Below, piece by piece: positions 27,403 to 36,337 of a stretch of 64,000 nucleotides of DNA. The stretch comes from Cohnella candidum (GTDB taxonomy: Bacteria; Bacillota; Bacilli; Paenibacillales; Paenibacillaceae), in NCBI RefSeq assembly GCF_003713065.1, contig NZ_CP033433.1, forward strand, positions 3,287,001 through 3,351,000. The letters run 5' to 3'. Position 1 is the stretch's first letter. The number at the start of each line of letters is the position of its first letter. A program made the translations under genes and the position numbers. Under the pieces are notes generated by a model. That model worked only from the letters and a program-made list of their open reading frames with translations. It was not told the DNA's origin and did not search any database.

Positions 27403-27414
27403 CGCACACTCTCA

Positions 27415-28560
27415 TCACGCCAAAAATTTCCGGTAATTCTCTCCGAACAGCTTCTCGTCACGAATGAACCGGGCGAACAGGCTCGTCGTTTTCGTATTCG
27501 CTGCAGCAGTCGCGGTCCCTCCGCGATGCAGACGGTTAAGCAGCTTCCGCAGCTTATCCGTCAGATCGGCCCGGTTCTCCGCCTCGAACGTGTCGCCAAG
27601 CTGATACGTTTCGATGGTGTAGCCGATTTCCCCGTGATTCGGTCCGAGCACGAATTTGCCGTGGGCCGCGCCTTCCGTCAATGGGCCGCTGATGCCCGAA
27701 AACATGCTGCGGTAAGGCAGGATAACGGCATCGCAGAGTTCGAGATACTGGCTTTTGACCGACTCCGGGATGTAGCGGATGTCCTTGTGCAGACGGTCGG
27801 AGAGACCGTATTCCATTGCCCAGCGGTCCAAATCCGCTTCCGTGAAGCGGTCCTCCGACCCCGCGACGATCAAGGTGAAATCGAGATCGCGCAAGTAACC
27901 GAGCGCCTCCATCAGAATATCGATGCCCTTGTCGTAACGCATTCCGCCGAACGCGAGCAGCAGAGGCCGTTTGCGTCCGGACAACGCCTCGCGAATCTCC
28001 TGCCCTCCCCCTTCAGCGCCTTCCGAAGCTCGTTTGAAATAGGGGATGTGAATGTTGGCCACTTTGCGTTCGTCGCAGCCGTCCCGGAGGATGCGCGCGT
28101 GGGTGAAATTCCCATGGACCGCGACCTTGTCGACGGTCCTCAGCTTAATGAGCAGCATCATCAGCCACCGTTTCAACCGGTTCGTCGGATACCAGTGCAG
28201 CGTTCCGGTTACCCGAATCCCCATCGTGAACGGAAGCACGAGCAGCAGAGAGAGGATCGCGCTGTCCAAGTGGAAAAGATGCACCTTGTCGTAGCCGTGC
28301 CGTCTCGCGTAGATGAACATGCCGAGCAGGCACAACGTCCTTTGCCATATGCCCAGCCTTCCCGTCTTGCGGAACGGGGGCAGGTTGCGGACCTTGACGC
28401 CGGCGGCGTTCAATTCCGACACCAGCTCATCTCCCGCGTTCAGCGTATAGTAGCCGATCCGTTCATATTGATTTTGCTTCCGCAAATGCTGCATGACCGT
28501 CAAGTTGTAAAGGTGATGGTGACCGTCGCTCGACAGATCGTATCCCAGTAACCGACTCAT
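27415..28560 (-). CDS. Family 4 glycosyltransferase
   Basis: 381-aa GT-B enzyme. The C-terminal nucleotide-sugar half has LLAFGGMRYDKGIDILMEAL, IVAGSEDRF and an E-x7-E-type region (CDAVILPYRSMFSGISGPLTEGAAHGK). The start at 28560 is set by AGGAGGAG; upstream in-frame sequence overlaps the beta-helix gene and has no homology. It is the last gene of the wzx-wzy operon. Donor and acceptor are unknown. Confidence 0.88.
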   Translation of the reverse strand: MSRLLGYDLSSDGHHHLYNLTVMQHLRKQNQYERIGYYTLNAGDELVSELNAAGVKVRNLPPFRKTGRLGIWQRTLCLLGMFIYARRHGYDKVHLFHLDSAILSLLLVLPFTMGIRVTGTLHWYPTNRLKRWLMMLLIKLRTVDKVAVHGNFTHARILRDGCDERKVANIHIPYFKRASEGAEGGGQEIREALSGRKRPLLLAFGGMRYDKGIDILMEALGYLRDLDFTLIVAGSEDRFTEADLDRWAMEYGLSDRLHKDIRYIPESVKSQYLELCDAVILPYRSMFSGISGPLTEGAAHGKFVLGPNHGEIGYTIETYQLGDTFEAENRADLTDKLRKLLNRLHRGGTATAAANTKTTSLFARFIRDEKLFGENYRKFLA

Positions 28561-28574
28561 AAATCCGCTCCTCC

Positions 28575-30296
28575 TCAGCCGATGTATTCCACCAAACAAT
28601 AAGCCGCACGGTTGGGCTCTACGCCCGGTCCGGCGCGAAGCTTGAGCCTGCACCGGGCAGAAGTGCCGCATTCGAAAAAGACGTCTTCGTCCTTCCGGAA
28701 TCCCTGCGCCGCGGATGCGGCCTGTACGGCAGCGATCCGGGACGGCACCGACTCCGACGTTTCGAGCCAATAATCGGCGGGCCCGGATCCGTCGAAGGCG
28801 CCGGCGGTGCACAGGAATTTGACGTTCAAGATAACCGCTCCCAAGGGAAGCCGGAATACTTCTTGCCCTCCCCTGGCCGGGAGCGCCCCCGAAGCGTCCT
28901 TGATGCTGATCAGCTTCTTGGTCAGCTGGGCCCGGTTGCTCCGTTGGTAACCTTGATCGGAGTCGAAGAAGGCCGTTTCCTCCGTAGCCCCGATGCTCCG
29001 GCAATTCCGGAACGCCACGACCGGCTGGCCTCCCGCATTGCCTCCCGTGGGGCCGTCCTCCGCCGTGTAAACCAGGAAATCCTTCGCGGCCAGACCCTGC
29101 GGGAATTCGCAGTTTTCGTAAACGACGTTATGGGGAGCTTGCCAGGAGCCTTTGCTGTAACGGAATTCGTGTTTTCCCATCAGCGAGCATTCCTGGAATT
29201 TGATATTCGGCATTTTCTGATTAGCCGAACGGAACACGGCATGGACGGCGGGATCCAAGCGAAACGCCTGGGAGGACATGTCGCAGCTGATGAAAGACAC
29301 CGTTCCGTCGTTCCAACCGCAGTCGATCAACTGGCTGCTCTCGTTCCGATGCTCGAATCTCGCCCCGATGCACAGGAAACGCTGAACGCCGTTGGCGTGA
29401 CTGCCGTTCATCAATTTGAAGAACGTGCCGCCCTTCTCGTCGTCCCGATGGATCAGGCTGCCGCCCCAAACGTTGATGTTGCCGCCCTTCTCGAAAATGA
29501 GATAGTCGCCCTGCGACACCTCGAATTGGCAAGCGAAAAAGTTGTAGTTGAGGAACTGGTCCGAGCCCTTCGCCGCCGGCACGTACACCGCCCGCTTGAT
29601 CGCGCCCGAAAACCCGCAATGGTACCAGGTCATTTCGCTGTTCGTGTTGCTGCCCTCGAGCCGGAAAATCTCGTTCCAGGACCCCGTCCACAAACACCTT
29701 TCGAACGTGTAGTTCTGGGCGCCGCCTTCCGAGTACGAGTACATGAAATTGTTCGCGGCGTTCTGCGACACGAACTCGATGTCCGCTATCGTGAGGAACA
29801 TCCAAGCGTCGTCGTTGTAAAGCATGTATTTGCCGGCCGACGAATTGCGGTAAACGATCTGCGTGACGCCCCGGCCGGCTCCCTGAATGGTCAGGCCGAC
29901 CGTCCGGGTGGTGTAAGATTTCCGCATAAGCGCTTCCGGTTTCGTGACCAGATAGCTGCCCTCCGGCAAATACAGGTTGACCCTTCCCCTGCGGTTCGGG
30001 TCCCCGACCGCAGCCGCGGCGGGATTGGCCGAGACGGAATCCTCGATGAACTTGAGCGCGCGGGTGAACGCTTCGCTGCTGTCCTTTTTGCCCGTGGGAT
30101 CTGCGCCGAAATCCCGGATATTGACCGCCATGGGCTTGTCCGGCTGCGCCGTCGGCGTTGCCGAAGCGGACGCCGATTCCACCGGCATCAGCTTCCCTCT
30201 CAGAAGCCCGCCGGTAAGAAGCGCGAGCCCTGCCGCCGCGACGCCGGTCAGAAACTGTCTGCGCCCCATTCTCTTTTTCGGGGATTCATCTTCCAC
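28575..30296 (-). CDS. Tat-exported right-handed beta-helix protein
   Basis: 573 aa. The N-terminus has a twin-arginine signal (GRRQFLTG at residues 11-18, then a hydrophobic stretch AAAGLALLTGGLL), so it should be exported folded by TatAC. The domain NIRDFGADPTGKKDSSEAF is the start of the pectate-lyase-3 superfamily, followed by many short beta-helix rungs. The C-terminus is a beta-sandwich-like piece ending CLVEYIG. It is a paralogue of 33363-34970. Likely role: lyase, hydrolase or scaffold for the surface polysaccharide. GTG start with AGGAGG; it overlaps wzy by 49 bp. Confidence 0.85.
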   Translation of the reverse strand: MEDESPKKRMGRRQFLTGVAAAGLALLTGGLLRGKLMPVESASASATPTAQPDKPMAVNIRDFGADPTGKKDSSEAFTRALKFIEDSVSANPAAAAVGDPNRRGRVNLYLPEGSYLVTKPEALMRKSYTTRTVGLTIQGAGRGVTQIVYRNSSAGKYMLYNDDAWMFLTIADIEFVSQNAANNFMYSYSEGGAQNYTFERCLWTGSWNEIFRLEGSNTNSEMTWYHCGFSGAIKRAVYVPAAKGSDQFLNYNFFACQFEVSQGDYLIFEKGGNINVWGGSLIHRDDEKGGTFFKLMNGSHANGVQRFLCIGARFEHRNESSQLIDCGWNDGTVSFISCDMSSQAFRLDPAVHAVFRSANQKMPNIKFQECSLMGKHEFRYSKGSWQAPHNVVYENCEFPQGLAAKDFLVYTAEDGPTGGNAGGQPVVAFRNCRSIGATEETAFFDSDQGYQRSNRAQLTKKLISIKDASGALPARGGQEVFRLPLGAVILNVKFLCTAGAFDGSGPADYWLETSESVPSRIAAVQAASAAQGFRKDEDVFFECGTSARCRLKLRAGPGVEPNRAAYCLVEYIG

Positions 30297-31666
30297 GGCG
30301 GTCCCTCCTTTCCGCGGTCCCGTGCCGGCCCCTGCAAACGGGAAATGACGGCCGGCATTTTGACCATGATCACGTAGGTTCCGAAACAGTAGGCGAATGC
30401 GTTCATCAGGTCACCCCGGAAAATGATGAACAGGAACCCGGCGATCAGCGCGTGCACGTAGCGGTTCTTGTGAATCCCTTTCTCGAGTTTGTTGACGATC
30501 GCAGCGCACAACGCCGCTCCCACGGCGACGCCGACCCAGCCGAAGTTCATGAAAAACTCGCTCGGCAGCGGATTCGACAGGTTATTGAAGTTCAGCGAGT
30601 ACAACGCGGAGATATAATCGCCGATCGCTTCGCCGGAGCTGAGCGGTTTGCCGGTCCAGATGCTCCGGGGGACGAAGAAAAGGAAAACGCCGAGCAGCCG
30701 GTAGCCGAAAGCGTAGCCGTGTTCCGCGCAATAATGGAACGTGGCGATCAAATTCGAGAACGCGTCGAAATGGAGCTCCGTGAGCTGATCGAACATGAGA
30801 TGGTAGGGGGACGGCACCTCGATGCCTTTGAAGCCGTACCGGAAGTAATTCAGCAGCGGAAAAATGAAAAACAGCCCGGACAGGATGACCCAGACGAATT
30901 TGCCCGGGGTCATCCGGTGCTCGTAGAACAGGTAGACGATCAGAATGATGATGAAGCCCAAATAAAACCGGGTCGTATTGAACGGGCTCGTCATGTACAG
31001 CAGCATGGCCGTAGACAACCAAAGCTGACTCGAAGCCGCCAGGCTCGGCTTTCGTCTGCGTCTGTCGAACATGAAAATCCAATTCGCGACGACGACCCCC
31101 TGCGTCGTGATGTTCCAAATAAGCAGAATGGATTTATCCAGCCCTTTGGAGGAGTAGTCCGCGTAGCCGAAAAAATACTGGAACTTGAACAAAGCGAACG
31201 TCAATCCGAAAACGAGGAACGCCGAAGCGAAATAGATTTGCCGGATGCGATCGGTCATGAATGGCAGGGGACTCGCGTTCGCTGCCTCCGGCAAGCTCGA
31301 AGCAGGCTCGACCGGCTCCGACCTCTTCCCGATCCGGAACAGCAGGTAGACGAAATTCCAGATCAGCAGAATGAAGTTGGCCTCCACCACGTCGGCGGCC
31401 GCAATCGGCATCGTATTCGGGAAGAAGGCTCCGTTCCCCAGTTGGATGACCGGGGCGAGGAAGAAGAACATGTAGACGAACACCCAGATGATGGTGTCCA
31501 GGTTCAGTTCCTTCCGCTTCAGAGCGAAGTGGAACCCGATGACCAACGCGACCAGATTCGCGAGGAACGAAGGCAGCAAATAGGCGTTGTCCCATGCGGA
31601 CGTGTTGCCGTAGCACAACACCGCGTTCACGATCAGGAAGCAGGTTAACAGATAGACTCTGAGCAT
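30248..31666 (-). CDS. O-antigen-polymerase-like (Wzy) membrane protein
   Basis: 472 aa with about 11-12 hydrophobic helices and a longer loop in the second half (FRYGFKGIEVPSPYHLMFDQ). This has the topology of oligosaccharide repeat-unit polymerases. FVPRSIWTGKPLSSGEAIGDYI and the following PLPSEFFMNFGWVGVAVGA match the conserved segment of O-antigen polymerase-type proteins. It sits between the flippase and the Tat beta-helix gene, and its 3' end overlaps the latter by 49 bp. Confidence 0.82.
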   Translation of the reverse strand: MLRVYLLTCFLIVNAVLCYGNTSAWDNAYLLPSFLANLVALVIGFHFALKRKELNLDTIIWVFVYMFFFLAPVIQLGNGAFFPNTMPIAAADVVEANFILLIWNFVYLLFRIGKRSEPVEPASSLPEAANASPLPFMTDRIRQIYFASAFLVFGLTFALFKFQYFFGYADYSSKGLDKSILLIWNITTQGVVVANWIFMFDRRRRKPSLAASSQLWLSTAMLLYMTSPFNTTRFYLGFIIILIVYLFYEHRMTPGKFVWVILSGLFFIFPLLNYFRYGFKGIEVPSPYHLMFDQLTELHFDAFSNLIATFHYCAEHGYAFGYRLLGVFLFFVPRSIWTGKPLSSGEAIGDYISALYSLNFNNLSNPLPSEFFMNFGWVGVAVGAALCAAIVNKLEKGIHKNRYVHALIAGFLFIIFRGDLMNAFAYCFGTYVIMVKMPAVISRLQGPARDRGKEGPPWKMNPRKREWGADSF

Positions 31667-31690
31667 CTCCGATTCCCCTCGCGCCCGGAC

Positions 31691-33259
31691 TTAACCTTCC
31701 GCGGCCGCCCTTCTTCTGCCCGGCTGGAACTTGGCCGACAGCTTGTTCCAGACGAAGTTGACCTCTTCGACCTTCAGCATTTTTACGAGAACGAAATAGA
31801 GCGCGAATCCGGCGCCGATCGCGAGCACCGTCACGATCAGATCGCCCAGCTTGCCGGGAACGAGATCCCTGAGCACCTCCCAATAGAGGCCGTACGCCAG
31901 ACCCGACGATACCCCCGCGGAAAGCACGATTTTCATGAAGTAAGAGAACGCGATGCCGATGGTCTCCCCTTTGTTCAGCCTCTTGTAAGTGAGGACGAGA
32001 TACGCGAACGAGACAGTCAGCGAACCGATCGTGGAGACCGCAATGCCTATGTATCCGATAAGCGGAACGAGGATGAAACAGCTCGTGACGAAGCCGGCCG
32101 TGTAGATCAAGGAATACGTAATCGGAGTCTTGAACTGCCCCCGGCTGAAAAACAGTTTGTTGAAGAAGTCCCGGACCGGCATGATGACGATGGCGGCCGA
32201 GAGGACGAGGAAGACCGTCGAGGTCATGCGCGTCGCCTTCTCGTCGAACGCCCCTCTCTCGAGCAGCGCTTGGACGATGTTCGTCGCGAACAGCATGCAG
32301 AAGAAGAAAATCGGGATGAGGATGAGCAGCAAGCTTTTGATGCCCGTGGAAACGATCGTGTTGTATTCCTTGCGCTTGTTCTCCGTCCACATCTGAACGG
32401 CGGAAGGATAAGTGGCGCTAACCATGGCCGTTCCGAACAAGGTAACCGGCAGCATGAGGATGCGGTTGGCGTAATTGATCGCCGACGCGCTGCCCGCGTC
32501 CAGATAGGCGGAGAAATAACGGGAAGCGAACACCATGGTCTGGTCGATGAGCACGAGCGTGATGATCGGGAGCGACATCGTGAGCAGCTTCCGCAAATAC
32601 TCGTCTTTGATCCGGATGTAAAAACGGTACCGGACCCCTTTCTTGCGGACGACGGGAATTTGGACGACCACCTGCAGGACGTTGCCGAGTACGTAACCGA
32701 CCGCCACCGAATAGATGCCCATGGACTGATGGAACAGCACCATGAACACGATGACCACGATGTTGTTCAGGACGGACAGCAAAGCAGGCAGCGTAAAATG
32801 GTTCAGGCTGTTGAGCACCGTCGACTGCGCGTAGGACAATCCGAAAAAGAGCATGCCCGGCAGCAGAATCCACAGCAGATGCTCCACCTTCTCGTGAACG
32901 GCAGGGTTATCCGCGAAGATGGCGGACAGACCGCTGCTGAACGCGTAGCAGATGCCGATGATCCCCAAAATGATGACGATAAACCAGTTGACCGTATTGC
33001 TGAACATGAGCGAAGCTTCTTCCGCGCTTTGGTGCACCCTCGCTTTAATGAACAGCGGGATAAAACCGGTTAGGAAGACGGAAGTGACGAAAGCCAGCAA
33101 AATGGAAGGTACCGCGTTGGCGAACAAGTAGGAGTCCATGTCGACGTCCGCCCCGTATTGCGCCGCGAGCAGTACCTCCCTGAACAATCCCAGAAAACTG
33201 CTGAGCAAATTGCCGACGAACAGAATTACCGCGCCTGATACGATCGCTTTCGAATTCAT
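31691..33259 (-). CDS. MurJ/Wzx-type lipid-linked oligosaccharide flippase
   Basis: 522 aa, about 14 transmembrane helices, MOP superfamily. The N-terminus NLLSSFLGLFREVLLAAQYG and the YANRILMLPVTLFGTAMVSATYP segment are MurJ signatures. Because it lies in a polysaccharide operon beside a Wzy-like polymerase, the probable cargo is the undecaprenyl-linked repeat unit rather than lipid II. The ATG follows AGGGG. It is the first gene of the operon controlled by the promoter and palindromes at 33279-33335. Confidence 0.87.
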   Translation of the reverse strand: MNSKAIVSGAVILFVGNLLSSFLGLFREVLLAAQYGADVDMDSYLFANAVPSILLAFVTSVFLTGFIPLFIKARVHQSAEEASLMFSNTVNWFIVIILGIIGICYAFSSGLSAIFADNPAVHEKVEHLLWILLPGMLFFGLSYAQSTVLNSLNHFTLPALLSVLNNIVVIVFMVLFHQSMGIYSVAVGYVLGNVLQVVVQIPVVRKKGVRYRFYIRIKDEYLRKLLTMSLPIITLVLIDQTMVFASRYFSAYLDAGSASAINYANRILMLPVTLFGTAMVSATYPSAVQMWTENKRKEYNTIVSTGIKSLLLILIPIFFFCMLFATNIVQALLERGAFDEKATRMTSTVFLVLSAAIVIMPVRDFFNKLFFSRGQFKTPITYSLIYTAGFVTSCFILVPLIGYIGIAVSTIGSLTVSFAYLVLTYKRLNKGETIGIAFSYFMKIVLSAGVSSGLAYGLYWEVLRDLVPGKLGDLIVTVLAIGAGFALYFVLVKMLKVEEVNFVWNKLSAKFQPGRRRAAAEG

Positions 33260-33278
33260 AACCCAGCCCCTAGCTATT

Positions 33279-33293
33279 GATACATTCTGTAAC
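33279..33293. promoter_or_regulatory. GATACA-N3-TGTATC palindrome, site 1
   Basis: GATACATTCTGTAAC, one mismatch from the palindromic consensus. It lies downstream of the predicted start site of the wzx operon, 35 bp centre-to-centre from site 2. Confidence 0.7.
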
Positions 33294-33306
33294 GCAATCT
33301 CTTTTG

Positions 33307-33335
33307 AATTTACGCTACATTTCGTATCGTGTCAA
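33307..33335 (-). promoter_or_regulatory. Promoter of wzx operon with operator in spacer (site 2)
   Basis: On the minus strand TTGACA (33335-33330), 17 bases, TAAATT (33312-33307). The spacer is filled by the palindrome copy at 33314-33328 (GCTACATTTCGTATC on the plus strand), with one base left over on each side. A protein bound there would exclude RNA polymerase. Confidence 0.75.
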
Positions 33336-33362
33336 GGGGATTCGCCGGGCTTCTTCGCTTCA

Positions 33363-34970
33363 TTAGCCGATATATTCGATCAGGCAGTAGCCTTTGCGGG
33401 CTTCGGTAACCGCGGAGGATGCCGCGAGCACGATATGGCGCTTCTCTTCCGTGTCGCAGATGAAGAAAACGTCCTTCTGCGTATTGAAGCCATTCCGTGG
33501 AGCGCCGTTGGACGGCGTCGCCGTCGCAAGCACGGTCGGGGTCGCCTCGCTCGTTCTGACCGTATAGCTCCAGCCTGAAGCCGTGGACGACGTCGTATTG
33601 GGGGCCATGAATACCGTGACTTTCGTGATGACCGCACCCAGAGGAAGGTAGACGTCTTCGGTCGCAGCCCGGTTATAGGGCAGCGTATTGCCGGCCGTGT
33701 TGATGGAGAGGACCTTCTTCTCGGCTCTGCCTGAAGTCGTGTTCGACCAGTTCAATTCGGTGTCGAACAGGTTTTTGTACATCGTCGTGCTGCCGGTTCC
33801 GCTGCAGTTTCGGAAGCTGATTTGCGGGACCGCGGCCGGTGCCGTCCCGGAAGTGTTGACGAGGCTGATGAAAGCGTCCGGCGTATTGTGCTGCGCGATG
33901 GAGCAGCTGCGGTAAGCAATGGTCTCAAGACGCTGGGCCCCGCCGCCCGAATACCGGTATTCATGGCGGCCTTGCAGAACGCAGTTATCGAAAACGACGT
34001 TGGGGAAAGCGTCTCCCTGTGAGTTGATGCTGACGTTCACCCAGTTTTTGTCCGCTTGGTACGCCTGTACGGAGTTGTCGACGTTCTGGAACGTGATGAT
34101 GCCGGCTTTCCACTCGCTTTGCAGCATGCGGCAAACCGATTTGGCCAGTTCGACGCGCGCGCCCATGCACAGGAACCGCATGGCCCCGGAGTTATGGTCC
34201 CCGCCGCCGACGCCGAGCTTGAACATCGTCCCGCCGACCGTCGTGCCGGGATAATAGAGCAGGCTCCCTCCGATGACGTTGATGCTGCCGCCCTTCTGGA
34301 CGTCGATGAAATCGCCTTTGGCCACTTCGAATTGGCACGAGATGAAATCGTAGTTCACCATCTGGTCAGACGCGGTCGCGGGAATGTAGAACACTTTGTT
34401 CCATTCGCCGGAGAAGCCGCATTTGTACCAGAGAATCTCGCTGTCCGTGTTCGTGCCTTCCAGATGGAAGCCGTAATTCCATTGGCCGCCGACGTGGATC
34501 CGCTCGAACTCCATGCCGTGGCTTCTGCCCGAGGAGTATGAGTAGAAGAGATTGTTCGCGCCGTTGCGGGATTGAAACTCGATATCGGAAACGTGGATTT
34601 GGTTCCATCCGTCCCGGTTGTAGAACAGGTATTGTCCCGCGGGGTTCGGGTCGAATACGATTCTCGTAATCATCCGGCCCGCGCCTTGCACGGAATATCC
34701 CATGGCAGAGGAAGTCATGGTGTCGTCCATGAGCGCCTTGCCGGATTTGATCAGGTACGTACCCGGGGGAATGTAGAGAACCGCGTTCCCCCTTCTTTGG
34801 CCGTTTTCGGAGCTGAAGTTGGTCACCAGCCGCATGACTTCCTTCTTCGCCGCGATGAACGCCGCCGTGTCGTCCTGGACCCCGTCGCCTTTCGCGCCGT
34901 ATTGCTTGACGTTGATGACGCCGTATTGGTCCTTGTAAGCATTCATTAAATCTTGACCGCTGATTGCCAT
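33363..34970 (-). CDS. Right-handed beta-helix protein without export signal
   Basis: 535 aa, paralogous to the Tat-exported protein at 28575-30296 along its length. It shares the pectate-lyase-3 start (NVKQYGAKGDGVQDDTAAF), NGANNLFYSYSSG, the LEGTNTDSEILWYKCGFSG segment and the C-terminal end CLIEYIG. It begins MAISGQDLMNAYKDQYG, with no signal peptide; the ATG has GGAGGTG upstream. It may be cytoplasmic, leave by another route, or attach through its tail. It sits between the glycosyltransferases and wzx, just upstream of the wzx promoter. Confidence 0.85.
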   Translation of the reverse strand: MAISGQDLMNAYKDQYGVINVKQYGAKGDGVQDDTAAFIAAKKEVMRLVTNFSSENGQRRGNAVLYIPPGTYLIKSGKALMDDTMTSSAMGYSVQGAGRMITRIVFDPNPAGQYLFYNRDGWNQIHVSDIEFQSRNGANNLFYSYSSGRSHGMEFERIHVGGQWNYGFHLEGTNTDSEILWYKCGFSGEWNKVFYIPATASDQMVNYDFISCQFEVAKGDFIDVQKGGSINVIGGSLLYYPGTTVGGTMFKLGVGGGDHNSGAMRFLCMGARVELAKSVCRMLQSEWKAGIITFQNVDNSVQAYQADKNWVNVSINSQGDAFPNVVFDNCVLQGRHEYRYSGGGAQRLETIAYRSCSIAQHNTPDAFISLVNTSGTAPAAVPQISFRNCSGTGSTTMYKNLFDTELNWSNTTSGRAEKKVLSINTAGNTLPYNRAATEDVYLPLGAVITKVTVFMAPNTTSSTASGWSYTVRTSEATPTVLATATPSNGAPRNGFNTQKDVFFICDTEEKRHIVLAASSAVTEARKGYCLIEYIG

Positions 34971-35106
34971 TTCTTGCACCTCCATGTGACGTAATGCTCC
35001 ATCGTATGAAGGACTGCGAGAATCGGCTCCCGTTATCACCCTATCAGGCAAAAAAAAAATAGAAACTCCGCACTTGATAGGTTCGGAATTCCCATAGACC
35101 TTTACG

Positions 35107-36297
35107 CTATACGGTTAATAGAATTTCTTCGTAAATTCCGGCCAGCTTCCGGCCGAACGCCTCCGGTCTCAGCTCGCGGATCCGCTCGCGGCCATTGCTC
35201 CCGATCCGCTCCGCCTCCTCGGGGTGCTCGATCAAGCGGAACAGCGCGCGCGCCAGTTCCTCCGCGTTCCGCGGCTCTACCAGCAGCCCGTCGACCCCGT
35301 CGGTAACGACGTCGGCGATTCCTTCTCCCCGGCAGCCGATCACCGGCAGCCCGTAGGACATCGCTTCGGCGTAGGCGACGCCGAACGCCTCGTCCCAGCT
35401 GGCGAGGCAAAATATCGACGAGCGGGCGAGCTCTTTCATCGCGTCGGCATGCGGCATCGCTCCCGTGAAGGTCACGCTCCCTGCGACGCCCAGCTCCTCC
35501 GCCGCTTTCTTCAGCGGGCCCAGTTCGCTTCCCTGCCCGATCATCATGAGCTCATAATCCGGGTAGCGGCCGAGCACCTCGCGAAACGCCCGAAGCAGCT
35601 CATGTACGCCTTTGCGCTTGATGAGCGAGGCGAGCGTGACGATCCGCTTGCGCTTGCCGGACCCGGTGTCCGAGAGATGGTCCTGCGTCCAGAAGGTGTT
35701 GTACAGCAGCTCAACGGACCTGCCGTTCGGCACGTGTTCCCGAATGTTGCTCTTCACCCGGTTGCTGACGGCCAGCACCTTGGACGCATGCGAAAGAATC
35801 GCGGAGCCCAGCTCGCGATGGGGTCCCTCCTTCGGGTAACTGTGGAAACGGTCCACATCGTGGAGGGTCAGCACATAGGGAATGCCGTACTTCCGATGCA
35901 GTCGATACGCGATGGCTCCGTCCGGGAAGATGTTGTGGGCATGCAGCACCTGGTACCGCCCGACGTCGATTTGCCGGCGCAGCCGCCGGGCGAGCAGCTT
36001 CGTCTGGATGCCCATCAGGCGGAACAGGAACTCGTCCAGCGCGGAGTTGGGGCTGACGCGAATGAATTTCGGGTGGTACACGGTCACGCCGTCCAGCTTC
36101 TCCACGCTCGGGATTTCGGAATACTTCTTGATTTTGCCGGAAAGGAAACCGGCCGCCCGCGGAATGAACGGGACGGAATTGACGACCTCGACGTCGACCC
36201 CGCCGTTCCGCAGCGCCAACGCCTGCTGATGCGCCCATATGCCCAAATAAGGCGAGCTCTCCTTCGGATATGCCCAAGACAGGAACAACACTTTCAT
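35107..36297 (-). CDS. Family 4 glycosyltransferase
   Basis: 396-aa GT-B enzyme. N-terminal LFLSWAYPKESSPYLGIWAHQQALAL with HAHNIFPDG and LTLHDVD; the C-terminal donor-binding half has TLASLIKRKGVHELLRAF, IGQGSELGPLKKAAEELG, and the E-x7-E region WDEAFGVAYAEAMSYGLPVIG. GGAGAGGG lies upstream of the ATG. Part of the glycosyltransferase run 35.1-41.8 kb. Confidence 0.9.
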   Translation of the reverse strand: MKVLFLSWAYPKESSPYLGIWAHQQALALRNGGVDVEVVNSVPFIPRAAGFLSGKIKKYSEIPSVEKLDGVTVYHPKFIRVSPNSALDEFLFRLMGIQTKLLARRLRRQIDVGRYQVLHAHNIFPDGAIAYRLHRKYGIPYVLTLHDVDRFHSYPKEGPHRELGSAILSHASKVLAVSNRVKSNIREHVPNGRSVELLYNTFWTQDHLSDTGSGKRKRIVTLASLIKRKGVHELLRAFREVLGRYPDYELMMIGQGSELGPLKKAAEELGVAGSVTFTGAMPHADAMKELARSSIFCLASWDEAFGVAYAEAMSYGLPVIGCRGEGIADVVTDGVDGLLVEPRNAEELARALFRLIEHPEEAERIGSNGRERIRELRPEAFGRKLAGIYEEILLTV

Positions 36298-36337
36298 CCG
36301 AGCTTACACCCTCTCCGCGGATCCCAAAATCAACCGG

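Noticed and set aside
30248..30296. A frameshift fusing wzy and the Tat beta-helix gene
   Set aside because: Each gene has its own good start or stop and ribosome site; a 49-bp overlap is acceptable here and both products are complete.
35040..35081. CCTATCA/TGATAGG inverted repeat around an A-run, as a terminator or switch
   Set aside because: The stem is only seven bases with a long A-rich loop and no U-run on the useful side.
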